From the NCBI RefSeq assembly GCF_001625305.1, contig NW_017803898.1, positions 571,957-635,956 of the forward strand: DNA of 64,000 nucleotides, read 5' to 3'. The translations under genes and the position numbers were made by a program. This document shows positions 28,022 to 39,800 of the stretch, piece by piece. The DNA is from Branchiostoma belcheri. Taxonomy: Eukaryota > Chordata > Leptocardii > Amphioxiformes > Branchiostomatidae. Under the pieces are notes generated by a model. It was not told the origin of the DNA, searched no databases, and worked only from the letters and a program-made list of their open reading frames with translations. Each line of letters opens with the position of its first letter. Within the stretch, counting starts at the first letter, position 1.

Positions 28022-28612
28022 ACCAACGGCAACAACTCTAACAGCCATGGCAACCACTATGTGAAAAATTATTTAAGAATTTAGTATAGAAGACTGAAAA
28101 ATAGTCTTTTGCTATTGTGGTTTTGTTCCAGGTAAAGAGACACTTGTTTTTGCAGTAAAGCAACTGCAACAACTCTAACAGCCATGGAAACCGCTTTGTG
28201 AAAAATTATTCAAGAATAGTATAGAAGACTGAAAAATAGTCTTTTGCAATTATGGTTTTGTTCAAGATAAAGAGATACTTGTTTTTGCAGTAAACTATTA
28301 AAACGGCAACAACTCTACCAGCCATGGAAACTACTTTATCAAAAATTATTCAAGAATATAGTATAGACGGTAAATCATATCTAAGACTGAAAAATAGTCT
28401 TTTGCAATTATGGTTTTGCTCAAGATAAAGAGATACTTGTTTTTGCAGTAAACTACCGGCAACAACTCTGACATCCATGGAAACTACTACATGAAAAATT
28501 ATTCAATAATTTAGTGTAGACGGCAAATCATATTTAAGACTGAAAAATAGTGTTTTTCAATTGTGGTTTTGTTCAAGCTACATGTAAAGATATAATTGTT
28601 TTCGCAGTAAAT
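28022..28612 (+). repeat. Four ~140-bp tandem repeats in the PSMF1 3' UTR
   Basis: Each unit reads 'ggcaacaactctaacagcca', 'tggaaac.ac', 'gtgaaaaattatt.aagaat', 'aagactgaaaaatagtcttt', 'tgcaattatggttttgtt' and 'gatacttgtttttgcagtaaa'. AAGACT...AGTCTT forms a small stem-loop in every unit. Lies between stop and poly(A) signal, so it is in the mRNA. Confidence 0.9.
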
Positions 28613-29154
28613 ACATACTGCTAGTATATATGTGGTTACAGGTTTGATTTCTTAAAGACAACTAGATTAAAAGTGTTATGCCTAAGGCTGAAAGCTACAT
28701 GTAACATGTACATTGTAGTTCACTGTGTACTAGTATGCACACTTCAAACTGTGAATTAACCTATTGTTAAAGTTGAATGTACTGTACTGTACAATACATG
28801 AACACTTTACATTTAACACTCAAAATATACTGTTGCAATACTTTTTCCTGACTTTTGTATGGAAGTGTATTTCCCTGGTGGCTTGAACTCTTCATACAAA
28901 GCCACTTTTTCATTGATCACTATAATGTAAAAAAGAAATGGTTGAAGAATACATTTCTTTAGAATACTTTAGATTTAGATTACTTGATGGCATTGTTTGC
29001 TTGTGATCTTCTGATCACCACTGTGCGATTGGTATGATTTATAAATGAGTGTGTTCTTGCAAATTGTTACAAAGACAACATTGTAAAGACATGCATAATT
29101 CTAGCTGTTATACAACTGTACAAGATAGCCAGTGTAATGTTAGTATCATACCGA

Positions 29155-29160
29155 AATAAA
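29155..29160 (+). terminator. Poly(A) signal of PSMF1
   Basis: AATAAA followed within 50 nt by the GT-rich 'gcacgttgtgtcag'. Gives a 3' UTR of about 1.2 kb. Confidence 0.65.
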
Positions 29161-29329
29161 ATTGATTTCTGCCCAGTGCAAAGCACGTTGTGTCAGATGA
29201 TTGTCAATGAAATTAGTCATATTTTATTAATAAGGCAGTATTTTAAACCAATCTAGAAAAAATCTGTATGTAAATAACTGATTATGAGCATTACAATCTT
29301 TGAAAGTAGGCATTACAAGTCGTCACAAT

Positions 29330-29523
29330 TTTCCACCCAACATCTGCTTGGAGACAGCCGAGCCCTTTGTATTCCCCTGGGAGGCGCGCGGTGCATGCCG
29401 GGTAAATATCGTAAATGGGGGAGGGCTGTGCGGGGTAGGGTCCACCGCTGCCTCCTTTTTCCTCAGTTTTTTATCACAAATTTCACCTTTTCTCCGGGAT
29501 TTTGTCTTCCGAAAACACTCCCA
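29330..29523 (+). promoter_or_regulatory. AGO2: AGO promoter and non-coding first exon
   Basis: Local CpG-rich block ('gggaggcgcgcggtgcatgccggg') with no TATA box, ending at a strong donor CCCAG/GTAAGA at 29523/29524. It would splice to the 30830 acceptor (TTCTGTAG) of the exon with the start codon. Position and splice signals support the call; the exact start site is unknown. Confidence 0.55.
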
Positions 29524-30589
29524 GGTAAGAAATAATGTCTTTTTGCGGCCTGTGATAGCATTGTTTCACCTCTAAACCTTGTTTAGGCGGTTTTATTTGG
29601 AATCTAAGAGAGGTAGTCGTCGCTTGACTTTCAAAAATGCATTCAGATCAGGGGGGGGGGGCATGTTATTTTCAGACGATTTTTGTCTTCAAATTCAGCT
29701 TGTAACGTTACAATACGCAAACTTTGTACCGTGAATTTGTAGCTGACTTTCTAGTGGACATGTTACGTGGTTTTACGTGGATAAATTTGGCTGGTAGTTG
29801 TTTTTTTTTCCTCAGAAATTTCTTGTAAAATTAAGGTTATACGAAGCCCACCCACTCACAGCCAAACGCGGTCGTATGATCGTAAATTTTCCATGGATTA
29901 TTTTACCCTTTCTCCTGTTCTTATCTCAGTGATTTTGAGAAGATTGTCGAACATTATTCTCCCAAAATTGAAGCCAACTATTCAAAAAATTTTGAAGCAT
30001 TTGGGTATAAACAATTATCATAACAAAGTGGTTGTGTTTTCTTGAATATTTAAACAGATGCATAAATTATACAAAGGACAGACTGTTTACAATAGAAAAA
30101 TGTCTTGTTGGCATTTTGTTATTCTGATATTTTATTGCTTTGAATATTTTGTTGTTTTTGTGGGATTTGGGCAAATTTACACAGTTTCCATAGGTTTGCT
30201 TGTTCACTTTTTCCTTTAAAAGAGAAATAAAATGTGTACAAATGCAAATTGAATGCCAACACTATCTTTCTAAGATTTTAGACTCTTCAGTGGTTACCTT
30301 CATATGTACATGTAGATGATGTAGTATATACGCATGTATCGTGATGTGTGACTGGTTTGTTTGTTTGTTTGTTAGTTTTGCATAACACACCAGTTTTGTA
30401 CAATAGGCAAAGCTTCAAACCAGACTGTAACTTGTAAGGTTTGATCCACTCACACCAGGATATAATTTGTTTCAACGAGAATGCTGGAATCTGTAACTTA
30501 ATGTCCTCAAGGTATGGCTCCCCTCAAACAAGGGACCTCGCTTTATTTCCCAAGAGGATGTCCCTAAGTGAAGCTAGGTGCTAATTTAA

Positions 30590-30617
30590 GCTATCTACGT
30601 AGTACTACGTAGATAGC
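30590..30617. repeat. Perfect 28-bp palindrome in AGO intron 1
   Basis: Two 14-bp arms, GCTATCTACGTAGT and ACTACGTAGATAGC, directly abutting; flanking AA/TT extends the symmetry imperfectly. Possibly a minimal foldback. Confidence 0.85.
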
Positions 30618-30737
30618 CTTAAACAATGATTGGTGTTATATCTAGGTAAGGTTAGGTAAAACAAGTTGTTCGGTGTAATATAGCCAGCTGCCTCTGCGCT
30701 GTGTGCCTGCGAAGCTGGTGTGTAATAGGCCAAAATG

Positions 30738-30803
30738 CAATTATACCGGGTATACAGAATTTAGATAGATATTATACCGGGTATACAGAATTTAGATAGA
30801 TAG
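30738..30803 (+). repeat. Tandem pair, ~36 bp
   Basis: 'attataccgggtatacagaa' plus 'tttagatagat' occurs twice just before the start-codon exon of AGO. Confidence 0.85.
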
Positions 30804-30897
30804 TTTTTCCTTGTTTCTCTGTTCTGTAGGGGTCCAACATTGAGAAGCCCTAGTTGAGAGTTGGAGTAGACAGTGGTAGCACACACAAGTCTTCAGG

Positions 30898-33800
30898 ATG
30901 GCATTGCCTGGTATGCCTCCACTACGGCCACCTGGGGACCCAAGTAAGTCTTTATTTATTTATTTGTTTAGCTGACAAACAAGATAATGTACAGCCTAAG
31001 TTACCCAACTAGCCTCTGGCTCATATTAATGGCAAACCTTTAAAAGTACATGAAATATAAACGTTCATACTTAAATGTGTTACAATATGTTTGATGTAAC
31101 AAGTTGAGTGCTAGAGGCATAACGATCCTCTAGGGAGAATTTTGAAATCTTGATCCTCTGAAATGTTATTTCCTGCATTTTGAAAGGCGACTAGACTAAG
31201 CTTAAGAGTTAGTTTAATGACGTCTCTTTCCATGTCTTTACTGTGAGTTTACATGTCGATTTTTGTCCTTCAAAGATGATGGATTGGGCAAAATTCTGTC
31301 AAATGATCTGGAAAGACAGGCTAGAACATTGTACAGAAACATAGAAAATACACTTTTACTCTCTAACATACAACTGAACCCTTTACCTTTACCCCTTGTT
31401 CCCCAGTTGGCCCCCCACCCATCGGTCCCCCCCTGGGCATGCCCCCGCCGGTGGCGTTGGACAGGTTCTGTTGCCCCCGACGACCAGACATCGGGACGGT
31501 GGGACGGAGAATCAACCTGAGGGCCAACCACTTCAAAGTGTCCATGCCGAAGGGAGACCTGCACCACTACGACATCAGTATTATACCGGATAAATGTCCA
31601 CGCAGAGTCAACAGGTAAGACACGTGTCTTTGTTTATTTTGCTAGTAGAACCAGCAAACTTGTACATGTACAGTGTGCCTTATTGTGTATTTTGGAACAC
31701 AGAGAAGCTAAAAATGATAGCATCGACTCTATGGGAGTCTTGCAAACTTTGGGAAGCAGCTGGAAAAGAGTTTAAACTGGCCAAATAAACAGATAACATG
31801 CCAGTAAACTGTTCTCTTAGCACGGACCAACTCCCCTGGCATGTTATCTGTTTATTTGGCCAATTCCTTGCCACTTCTGAAGCCTGGTAGACTCCTGTAT
31901 TTTGGACTTGTCTGTGTATACGAATCCTAAAGCCTGGTAGAGGCTACAAAACTATAACTTCTCTAACTTGTTTGTACTTTTTCCACAGAGAGATCATAGA
32001 GAAAATGGCCCAAGCGTATGCCAACCGCATCTTTGGGGACCTCCGTCCTGTGTTTGATGGACGTAAGAACCTGTACACCAGGGACCCGCTGCCTGTGGGA
32101 ACAGAAAAGGTACACACAAAAAACTAACTACAGTTCATGCAAATTAAGTTATTTTTGCAGTGATTTTATTTCACAGTTGGAGAGAAAATGAAGTAGTTAC
32201 TGTATTTGTGCTTGTTTCATGTACATGTATAGGTATAAGCCCAAAATAGTAACTTCTTGTATGCTTAGAAGGATAGCATTTGCAAGCAACTGTAGAAATG
32301 TTTACCATCTAGCCTTCTTGAAACACATGTAATTGGACCAAATTTTTGACTGTACAACTCAAGCCGGAGGGAAGGACCGACACTTCAAAGTGTTGATGAA
32401 GTGGGTGGGAAAGGTTAGCCTGTACGCCCTGGATAGATGTACATGTATAGATATCAAGGATGTACATTCACTATTGTTGTTTTTAGGTGGAGCTAGATGT
32501 GACGTTACCAGGAGATGGAGGGAAGGACCGACACTTCAAAGTGTCAATGAAGTGGGTGGGGAAGGTTAGCCTGTACGCGCTGGAGCAGGCTTTGGAGGGA
32601 AGACTCGCCACCGTGCCGTTCGAGGCCATCCAGGCACTGGACGTGGTCATGAGACATCTGCCTTCCATGACGTAAGATTTTCACATTTATTCATCTATTT
32701 ATTTCCTGGAGGAGGTGTTGAAAATCTCAAGTAAAGAAAAAAAGGCCTCCCAGACAACTACCGATAACACTGTAACCTGTTTGCAATGTCATTTTGCAAT
32801 CTCCTTCAATATTGTGCAAGGGGAAAACACAGCTGTCAAGGAGGTCATGTAACAAAAACACCTGTAAAATGGTTAGTGCTACCGGATATACCCTCTGGGA
32901 TAAACTGAACCCAACCATATCCATTAGGCCATGTTGATTTGATTATATGGATGACATCCGCGCGCGCATGGATTTTCGGCCGTTTCCAAAAAAAAAAGTT
33001 TTCAACCATACTGTAAATCGTACAAAACGGTTGCAAAATAAGCAAAAATATACCGTAAGTTACAAAAAAATAAGTAAAAACTATACCAATGTCGTAGAAT
33101 GCCAAAATCAAACGAAAAAAGACGAAATTGTAAAGAAATGAACTTGAAGACTAGATTATTCGCCAAACCATATTCTGTCCCATTTGTTCAACCCTCATGA
33201 CCACGTAGATTTCATAATGAAAACAACTTTTTTTTGCAAAACTTTTTTTTTATTCGCACGCGCGCATCAGTTTTGGGGTTCCCGGGGGATGTCATCCATA
33301 TAATCAAATCAACATGGCCTTACAACATAACTTAGGGGCAATGCAGAAACACAGACATACCAAAAACAATATGTCAATTTTTCATCTCTCAGGTACACCC
33401 CTGTGGGGAGATCTTTCTTCTCGTCCCCCGAGGGGTACAGTCACCCCCTGGGTGGGGGGCGTGAGGTGTGGTTCGGCTTCCACCAGAGCGTCAGACCCTC
33501 CCAGTGGAAAATGATGCTCAACATTGATGGTAAGCTTCAGGAGTTCTCTCTTTGATGTATAGAATTCTTAAGCATTAGTACATTGGAAGGATGCCTACCT
33601 AAGAATTAGATAGATGTTAGAGTAGATATCAGTTTGATATGTTGAACCTCTTGCCATACACTGTACCTGTGACAATTGTTGTGCAATAAAGTCTGATTAT
33701 TTGATTGATTGATGTGTTATAATATGGTGCCATACAGTTTTTTTCTCAGGTTTCAATGTTTTTTTAGTGCTAGTCAGTAGTGCCAGTGTCCATCTTTTCC

Positions 33801-36800
33801 ATCAGTTGAGAGTATTTTAAACAAAAATTTTGCCCAATCTGTCATCTTTGATGGACAAAAATCGGTGTGTAAAAAATACACAAATGTCATTAAACAAAGC
33901 TTAGTCTACCAGCAAAATTGGCCCCTCAAAATGCTGGAATTACTGTTCTAGAGGGTCAAGATTTCAGATTGTTCCCCCTACATGTAGATGATGCATGATG
34001 CAGTGTTGTAGAAAATGTTGCTTGTATGTTCCAGTTTCTGCGACTGCGTTCTACAAGGCCCAGCCTGTGATAGAGTTCATGTGTGAGGTTCTGGACGTGA
34101 GAGACATCCACGACCAGCGACGACCTCTCACCGACTCACAAAGGGTCAAGTTCACCAAGGAGATCAAAGGTCAGGGGTCATGACCTCCCATGAGATGATG
34201 ATTTTTCAACAGCTTGAGTTTTTTTATCTACCATCAAAGCAGAATATATTTTTTTTATTGATCGTACACACAAACAAAAAACATGACGTAGTGGTGGGGC
34301 ACTCAACTCAACCAGAATATTGGACTACCAGTCCACAATCTGACAATTAACTTGTGTTAACAGCTACATGTAAACAGTTTGGTCAAATTTCACCTATTCA
34401 CAACCTTTTACCAAGCAATCAACAGTCTGACTTACCCCCAAACCATGATTTTTTGGGGGTCAGTTTCAAGAACAGGATCTAGGAATTGTTAACCATTTAG
34501 ACTAATGTTTACCATTTGAAAATTTGGATTATGTGCAGCACTGCCCCTAGTCATCTTCAACTTTGAAGGACTATGCAAGAAGAACAGCCCTATATTGGAA
34601 ACTGCAGTTGAGGTTTAAATACAGTATATTTAAAGACAACTTTTGATTGTTAATGCTAATGTTTTCTGTATTTCAGGGCTGAAAGTTGAGATCACCCACT
34701 GTGGACAGATGAAGAGAAAGTACCGCGTCTGTAACGTCACTCGCAGACCAGCGCAGACACAAACGTACGTCCTATCAGCAACTATCTAAGTGCCATAGGT
34801 CAAACCCTTCCTTATGAGGCCCTGTATCAATCAAACATTTACCTTTAAGCAAATACTGTTAAATTTTTCATAACTTGTTTTTGTATCTCAGGTTCCCTCT
34901 ACAGTTGGAGGATGGGAGAACTGTGGAGTGCACCGTCGCTAAATACTTCCTGGAGAGGCACAAGAGGAGACTGGAGTGAGTTTTCTCCTAAAATTTTTTA
35001 ATTCTCTATGTTTACTATATGGAATATTTGGATAATGTGTGCATGCTGCAGTGCCCTTGGGTGATCATAATGTAAACTGTAGCTGTAATAATATGCTATC
35101 TTGGCAGAGGTTTTGAAGCATGTATTAAAGTGTTGTTTTCTCGAAATGTAACTGATATTTGTTTTCCCTCCAAGATTTCCTCACCTGCCGTGCCTACAGG
35201 TGGGACAGGAACAAAAACACACCTACCTACCACTTGAGGTAAGGGCCATCATTTTCACTGTGCGGACAAATGGTACCCTACAGTTGTCAAACTCACCTGG
35301 CAAATTATTTTCTCCTAAGCCAGCATAATTAGTCTTCTCCCAAAGCAAACTGGCAAGGACGTAACACTATATGTTTACAAGACGTCCATGGCCCAACAAA
35401 CTTGTCAGAAAATATCATGATATCAGTAAACACAGGTTTCCAGCCAGCCATTTTTTAGTATTGTCTGTTGTCTCTTCAATCAAGGTAGAAACTGTAGTAA
35501 AATGTAAATTTTGGACTTGAAAAATACCAATTTTATATCACTGCTGATATAACTTAAACCTTTGACCTCCAACTTTAACCTATGACCTAACTTTAACCCT
35601 TGACCTTTGCCCTCCCAGGTGTGCAACATCGTGGCGGGCCAGCGTTGCATCAAGAAGCTGACGGACATGCAGACGTCCACCATGATCAAGGTTTCTCAAA
35701 TAAGTTGTCCTCTACCCGTGTCATCACTGCAAGGCCTGGACTGTGTTTTCCGCATACCCCTCTGCAAAAACAGGAGGCCTGGACTTTGTTTTCCATATAC
35801 CCTCCTGAAAAAAATTCTGCTTCCGTCTTGCAAGGCCTGGATTGTGTTTTCCGTATACCCTCTGCAAAAACAGGAGGCCTGGACTGTGTTTTCCGTATAC
35901 CCTCCTGCAAAAAAATTCTGCTTACATTTTTCTTGGCTTTATTTTTTCATTGTTGCACTTGGCTTGTCTAAGAAGTAAGGAAAGTCTGGCTCTACAAAGC
36001 TGCATCAAACAAAAATACGAAGATTTTAATGTTTGGAAAAGCTGCAATTATGAAAACATTGCGTTTTTTTCAGGCCGTTAAATTTTGAAAAAGAAAAGAA
36101 AGAAATGAAGTTCCAAAACATGGTACATATTTGACTTTTTAAAAGCAAGTGTAGGGTGTATAAGAAAAAAAATCACCCATTGTAACCTACATGTAGTAGT
36201 AAAATATCTTCATTCGAAAGATTTTGACAAACTTTCTCATTCAACTTCAATCTGAAACCTAGATAGATGTATGCATAGATTCAATGTATAAAACATTGGA
36301 TAAAGATATCAACTTGCAGTATAACATGCACTTCCTATAGTGCTGTTTCTCTAAGTCTGAGAGAGCTGTTCAGTGATGCCAGGTGTAGAACCAACTTACT
36401 TGGGTACTGCTAGATCAGTGCAAAGCATGTCACTGTGGTATGTGTGTCGCATGGTGTCCACTCCAGGCTTGTGTGTGCATTAACAAAACAGCAACTAGTA
36501 CTTGCTACTAATGATATGAGGCTTGCAGTTCATACATGTAGGTAGTACTGTTAAGAAAAGGCTTAAAATCGTTTTATGTTAGATACAAAGGCAAGCCTTT
36601 TTGTTTTAAGCTAACAGCTTCAACAAACAATTATAGAAATGCAATGATTTTCCTCTCTTAGTTTTAAAAAGGGAACAAGCTACTGCTCAATAAATGTTTT
36701 TCTTGCAATAGGCTTGTCCATGCATCAGTTACATGATCTGTAGCAGGCCTCTGATTGGCCAGGCTGTTGCCATGGTAACAGTGTGAGAAGAGTGTTGTTG

Positions 36801-39800
36801 ATGTTTGTTTGTTTGTTTGTTTGACCTTCAGGCCACTGCAAGGTCAGCTCCGGACAGGGAACGAGAGATTATCAGACTGGTACGTTTTAAGTAACACCCT
36901 AAAGTTTGATATTCTGTATTTCCTGAAGTTACCTACTGACAATACATTGTATAAGTATCTGTACCTGATCTACATGTAGTCCTTACCTATTCTAGCTTGG
37001 ACTTAAAGTATTTTGTATTTGAATTTGAGCTCATATTCTATTGTGAAGTCTAATTAAAAGGGAAGTGCCTATAATTATACATTAAACTTACATTACCATT
37101 CAGCTTAACACAACATACATGTACACGAGTCCTACATACACCTACATTTGTATAAAAAAAACAGTACATGATGGACAGGTGGAGGTACATATAGGCATCA
37201 GAAAAAACCCAGACAGGTTCATATTTTACCAGTATACACAGGTGGTATTTTAGTCCTGTTTGTTTGATAATCAAACTCATGGAAAACATCACTCCTTTTC
37301 TACAGATACAGTGCAAAAACGAAACCCACCACAAACAATTTGTCATGATGAAAAGATGCAAAAAGCCATGAGATAGATGTGAATAAAAGTGTTGTTTCCT
37401 TCCCCACAGATGCAGCGCGCTAACTTCAACGCGGACCCCTACGTCCGAGACTTCGGGATCAGCATCTCTAATGACATGGCGGAGGTGGAAGGGCGCGTGC
37501 TCGACCCTCCCATGCTCCAGTATGGAGGACGGGTAAACAATGTAAAGCATATTCACGCCAGATCAGTTCAGCTGGGGGTAACAGACTCTACAAGGCTTTT
37601 ATTTATTCTCGACCTGCTCTCTTTCTTCTTGTTTTTTCACCAGGGCTCGAAAGTCATTTTAAATTGGGTGCACAAGAAGTTTTTTGGGTGCACCATATGA
37701 GCTAAAGTAAGTAAAATTTCAGGCTCGAAAGTCATTTTTGGGAATAGGTGCACTAGTGCATCCAACTTGTTTTATTCAGGTCATGTTGCAGGATTTAGAC
37801 TCCTGTCTGACCATATACTGTATATGAATGTGACCCTAAAATAAAACAAATTCAGTTTTGGGAATAGGTGCACTAGTGCATCCAACTTGTTTTATTCAGG
37901 TCATGTTGCAATTTTATAGCAAGAGGGATTTAGACTCCTGTCTGACCATATACTGTAAATAAATCAAATTCATTTTTGGGAATAGGTCACCTGAAAAATT
38001 GGTTGCACAAGAAGTTTTTTGGATGCACCATATAAAATAAAGTAAGTAAAATTGAAATTCAGTTTTGGGAATAGGTGACCTACGAAATTGGGTGCACAAG
38101 AAAAAGTTTTTTGGGTGCACCATATAAGCTAAAGTAAGTAAAATGAAACTAATTGTTTCATTTCTAAAGAAAAGTACTATAACAATGATTTTACATGTAT
38201 CATTTTTATGACACTTGGATGTTGTTCAATTAAAAATTTGGGTGCACTGGTGCACCCACAGAAAAAATCGGGTGCATGGCGCCAAATTTGGGTGCACTAA
38301 GGTGCACATGCACCCAGTATTTCGAGCCCTGCTCTTGTTTTTTCGCTGAGTAAAATCACAGCGCTTAGATTGCCCTGTTTTGCATGGCCAAAATACTTTG
38401 ACGTCTGCAATTATCAAGACTGAATTTTGAGTATTATAGAGCAAAGTCTGGCATCAGGTTTTTCTAAAATATGCAAAGAAATTAAAGGGTAGGGGGCCTA
38501 AGGTATCCATTTGCAGTTCAAACTGACCACTTTCTACACATTGTACACCAAAGTTGTTTAATCTCGATTAGAGTCATTTTTTTCTGGTTTCTGTAGGTAC
38601 TTGCCTTGTATTTTTCTTCACTTTGTACCGTGAGATTTTTTCTCTTCCGGGTTGTCCAAAATCACCTGAGTTGTGTCTGTTATGCGACCAGTTGAATTGA
38701 TCTCGCCGAAGGCTAAGATAATGTTTGCCATAGTTTGCTTTGAGAGTTTTGACTAAGACAGAGTTTGGTGTGACTCATAGTTCTGAGAAACATTAGAAAA
38801 CAGTATTTGTTAATCAAAATACATTATATTTTATGTCTTACTAATGAATTAAAAATGAAAAAATAGAAGTACTACTAGTAACTAACAATGAAAATGTTCT
38901 GTTTTGTAGTGAAATAGATTTTAATTCTAGTTTTCTTTGTCAAATTTTCCCATTCTCCAGTTAAACAAGTTTCAGTAATAGCTAGTATTGATAGATCAGA
39001 ATACGCCATTCTATTTATTTATGAAAGTGTGGACGACATTATCCAAATTGTGATACAAGAGTTTGGTACTGAAATTGGTAAAACACAACATTTTTATTTT
39101 GCCTGAAAAAAAAAAACAGTTACTCATTACTCTTTCTGAAGCCATAGAAAGCTCCAGGTATTACACCAAAATTCAACATGCTAGCTTCTACATTTGGTTG
39201 CTTTTGCATTGCCTGTAACTGTCAGATTTTTGATTTCGAGATGTATTGTTGCTTAGATTATCATAGTCTTTCCAGTCATTTAACTTGCTTTGACATCTAG
39301 TTGAGAGAGGCCCCATTTCGATCAAGATAAAATTGTCTGGATCGTGCAAAAAAGATTGGTGACTGGCTTCTATCCATTGAACTTTACCCCATGTGGGAAC
39401 TGTCCCTATCTGGCCTAGTTTGGCTTAATCTACGATGACTGGCTTCATCTCAAGCCGAGCTGGATTGGCCTATAGGCAGCATTCCCACTTAGGTGAAGTT
39501 GACTGGATCAAAATCTGTTGCCAAGCTGGTAGCCAATCTATATAGCTCAATCTGAACAATTTTATCTTAGTGAACCTGGGGCCTAAGACACGTGAATGAA
39601 AAGCTGACCGTATGGTCCTTGTGATTTTTAGACCCGAGCCACCGTGGTGCCAAACCAGGGTGTGTGGGACATGCGTGGGAAACAGTTCCACACGGGCATA
39701 GAGATCCGCGTCTGGGCCATGGCCTGCTTCGCACTGCAGAGGCAATGTAGCGAGCAGGCTCTACGGTAAGAAGCTATCATATTCTACCACCGTGTACAGT

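Noticed and set aside
35600-35978. Overlapping 123-codon frames after AGO exon 10
   Set aside because: They are exon 10 read through into the intron tandem repeats, in one correct and one shifted frame.
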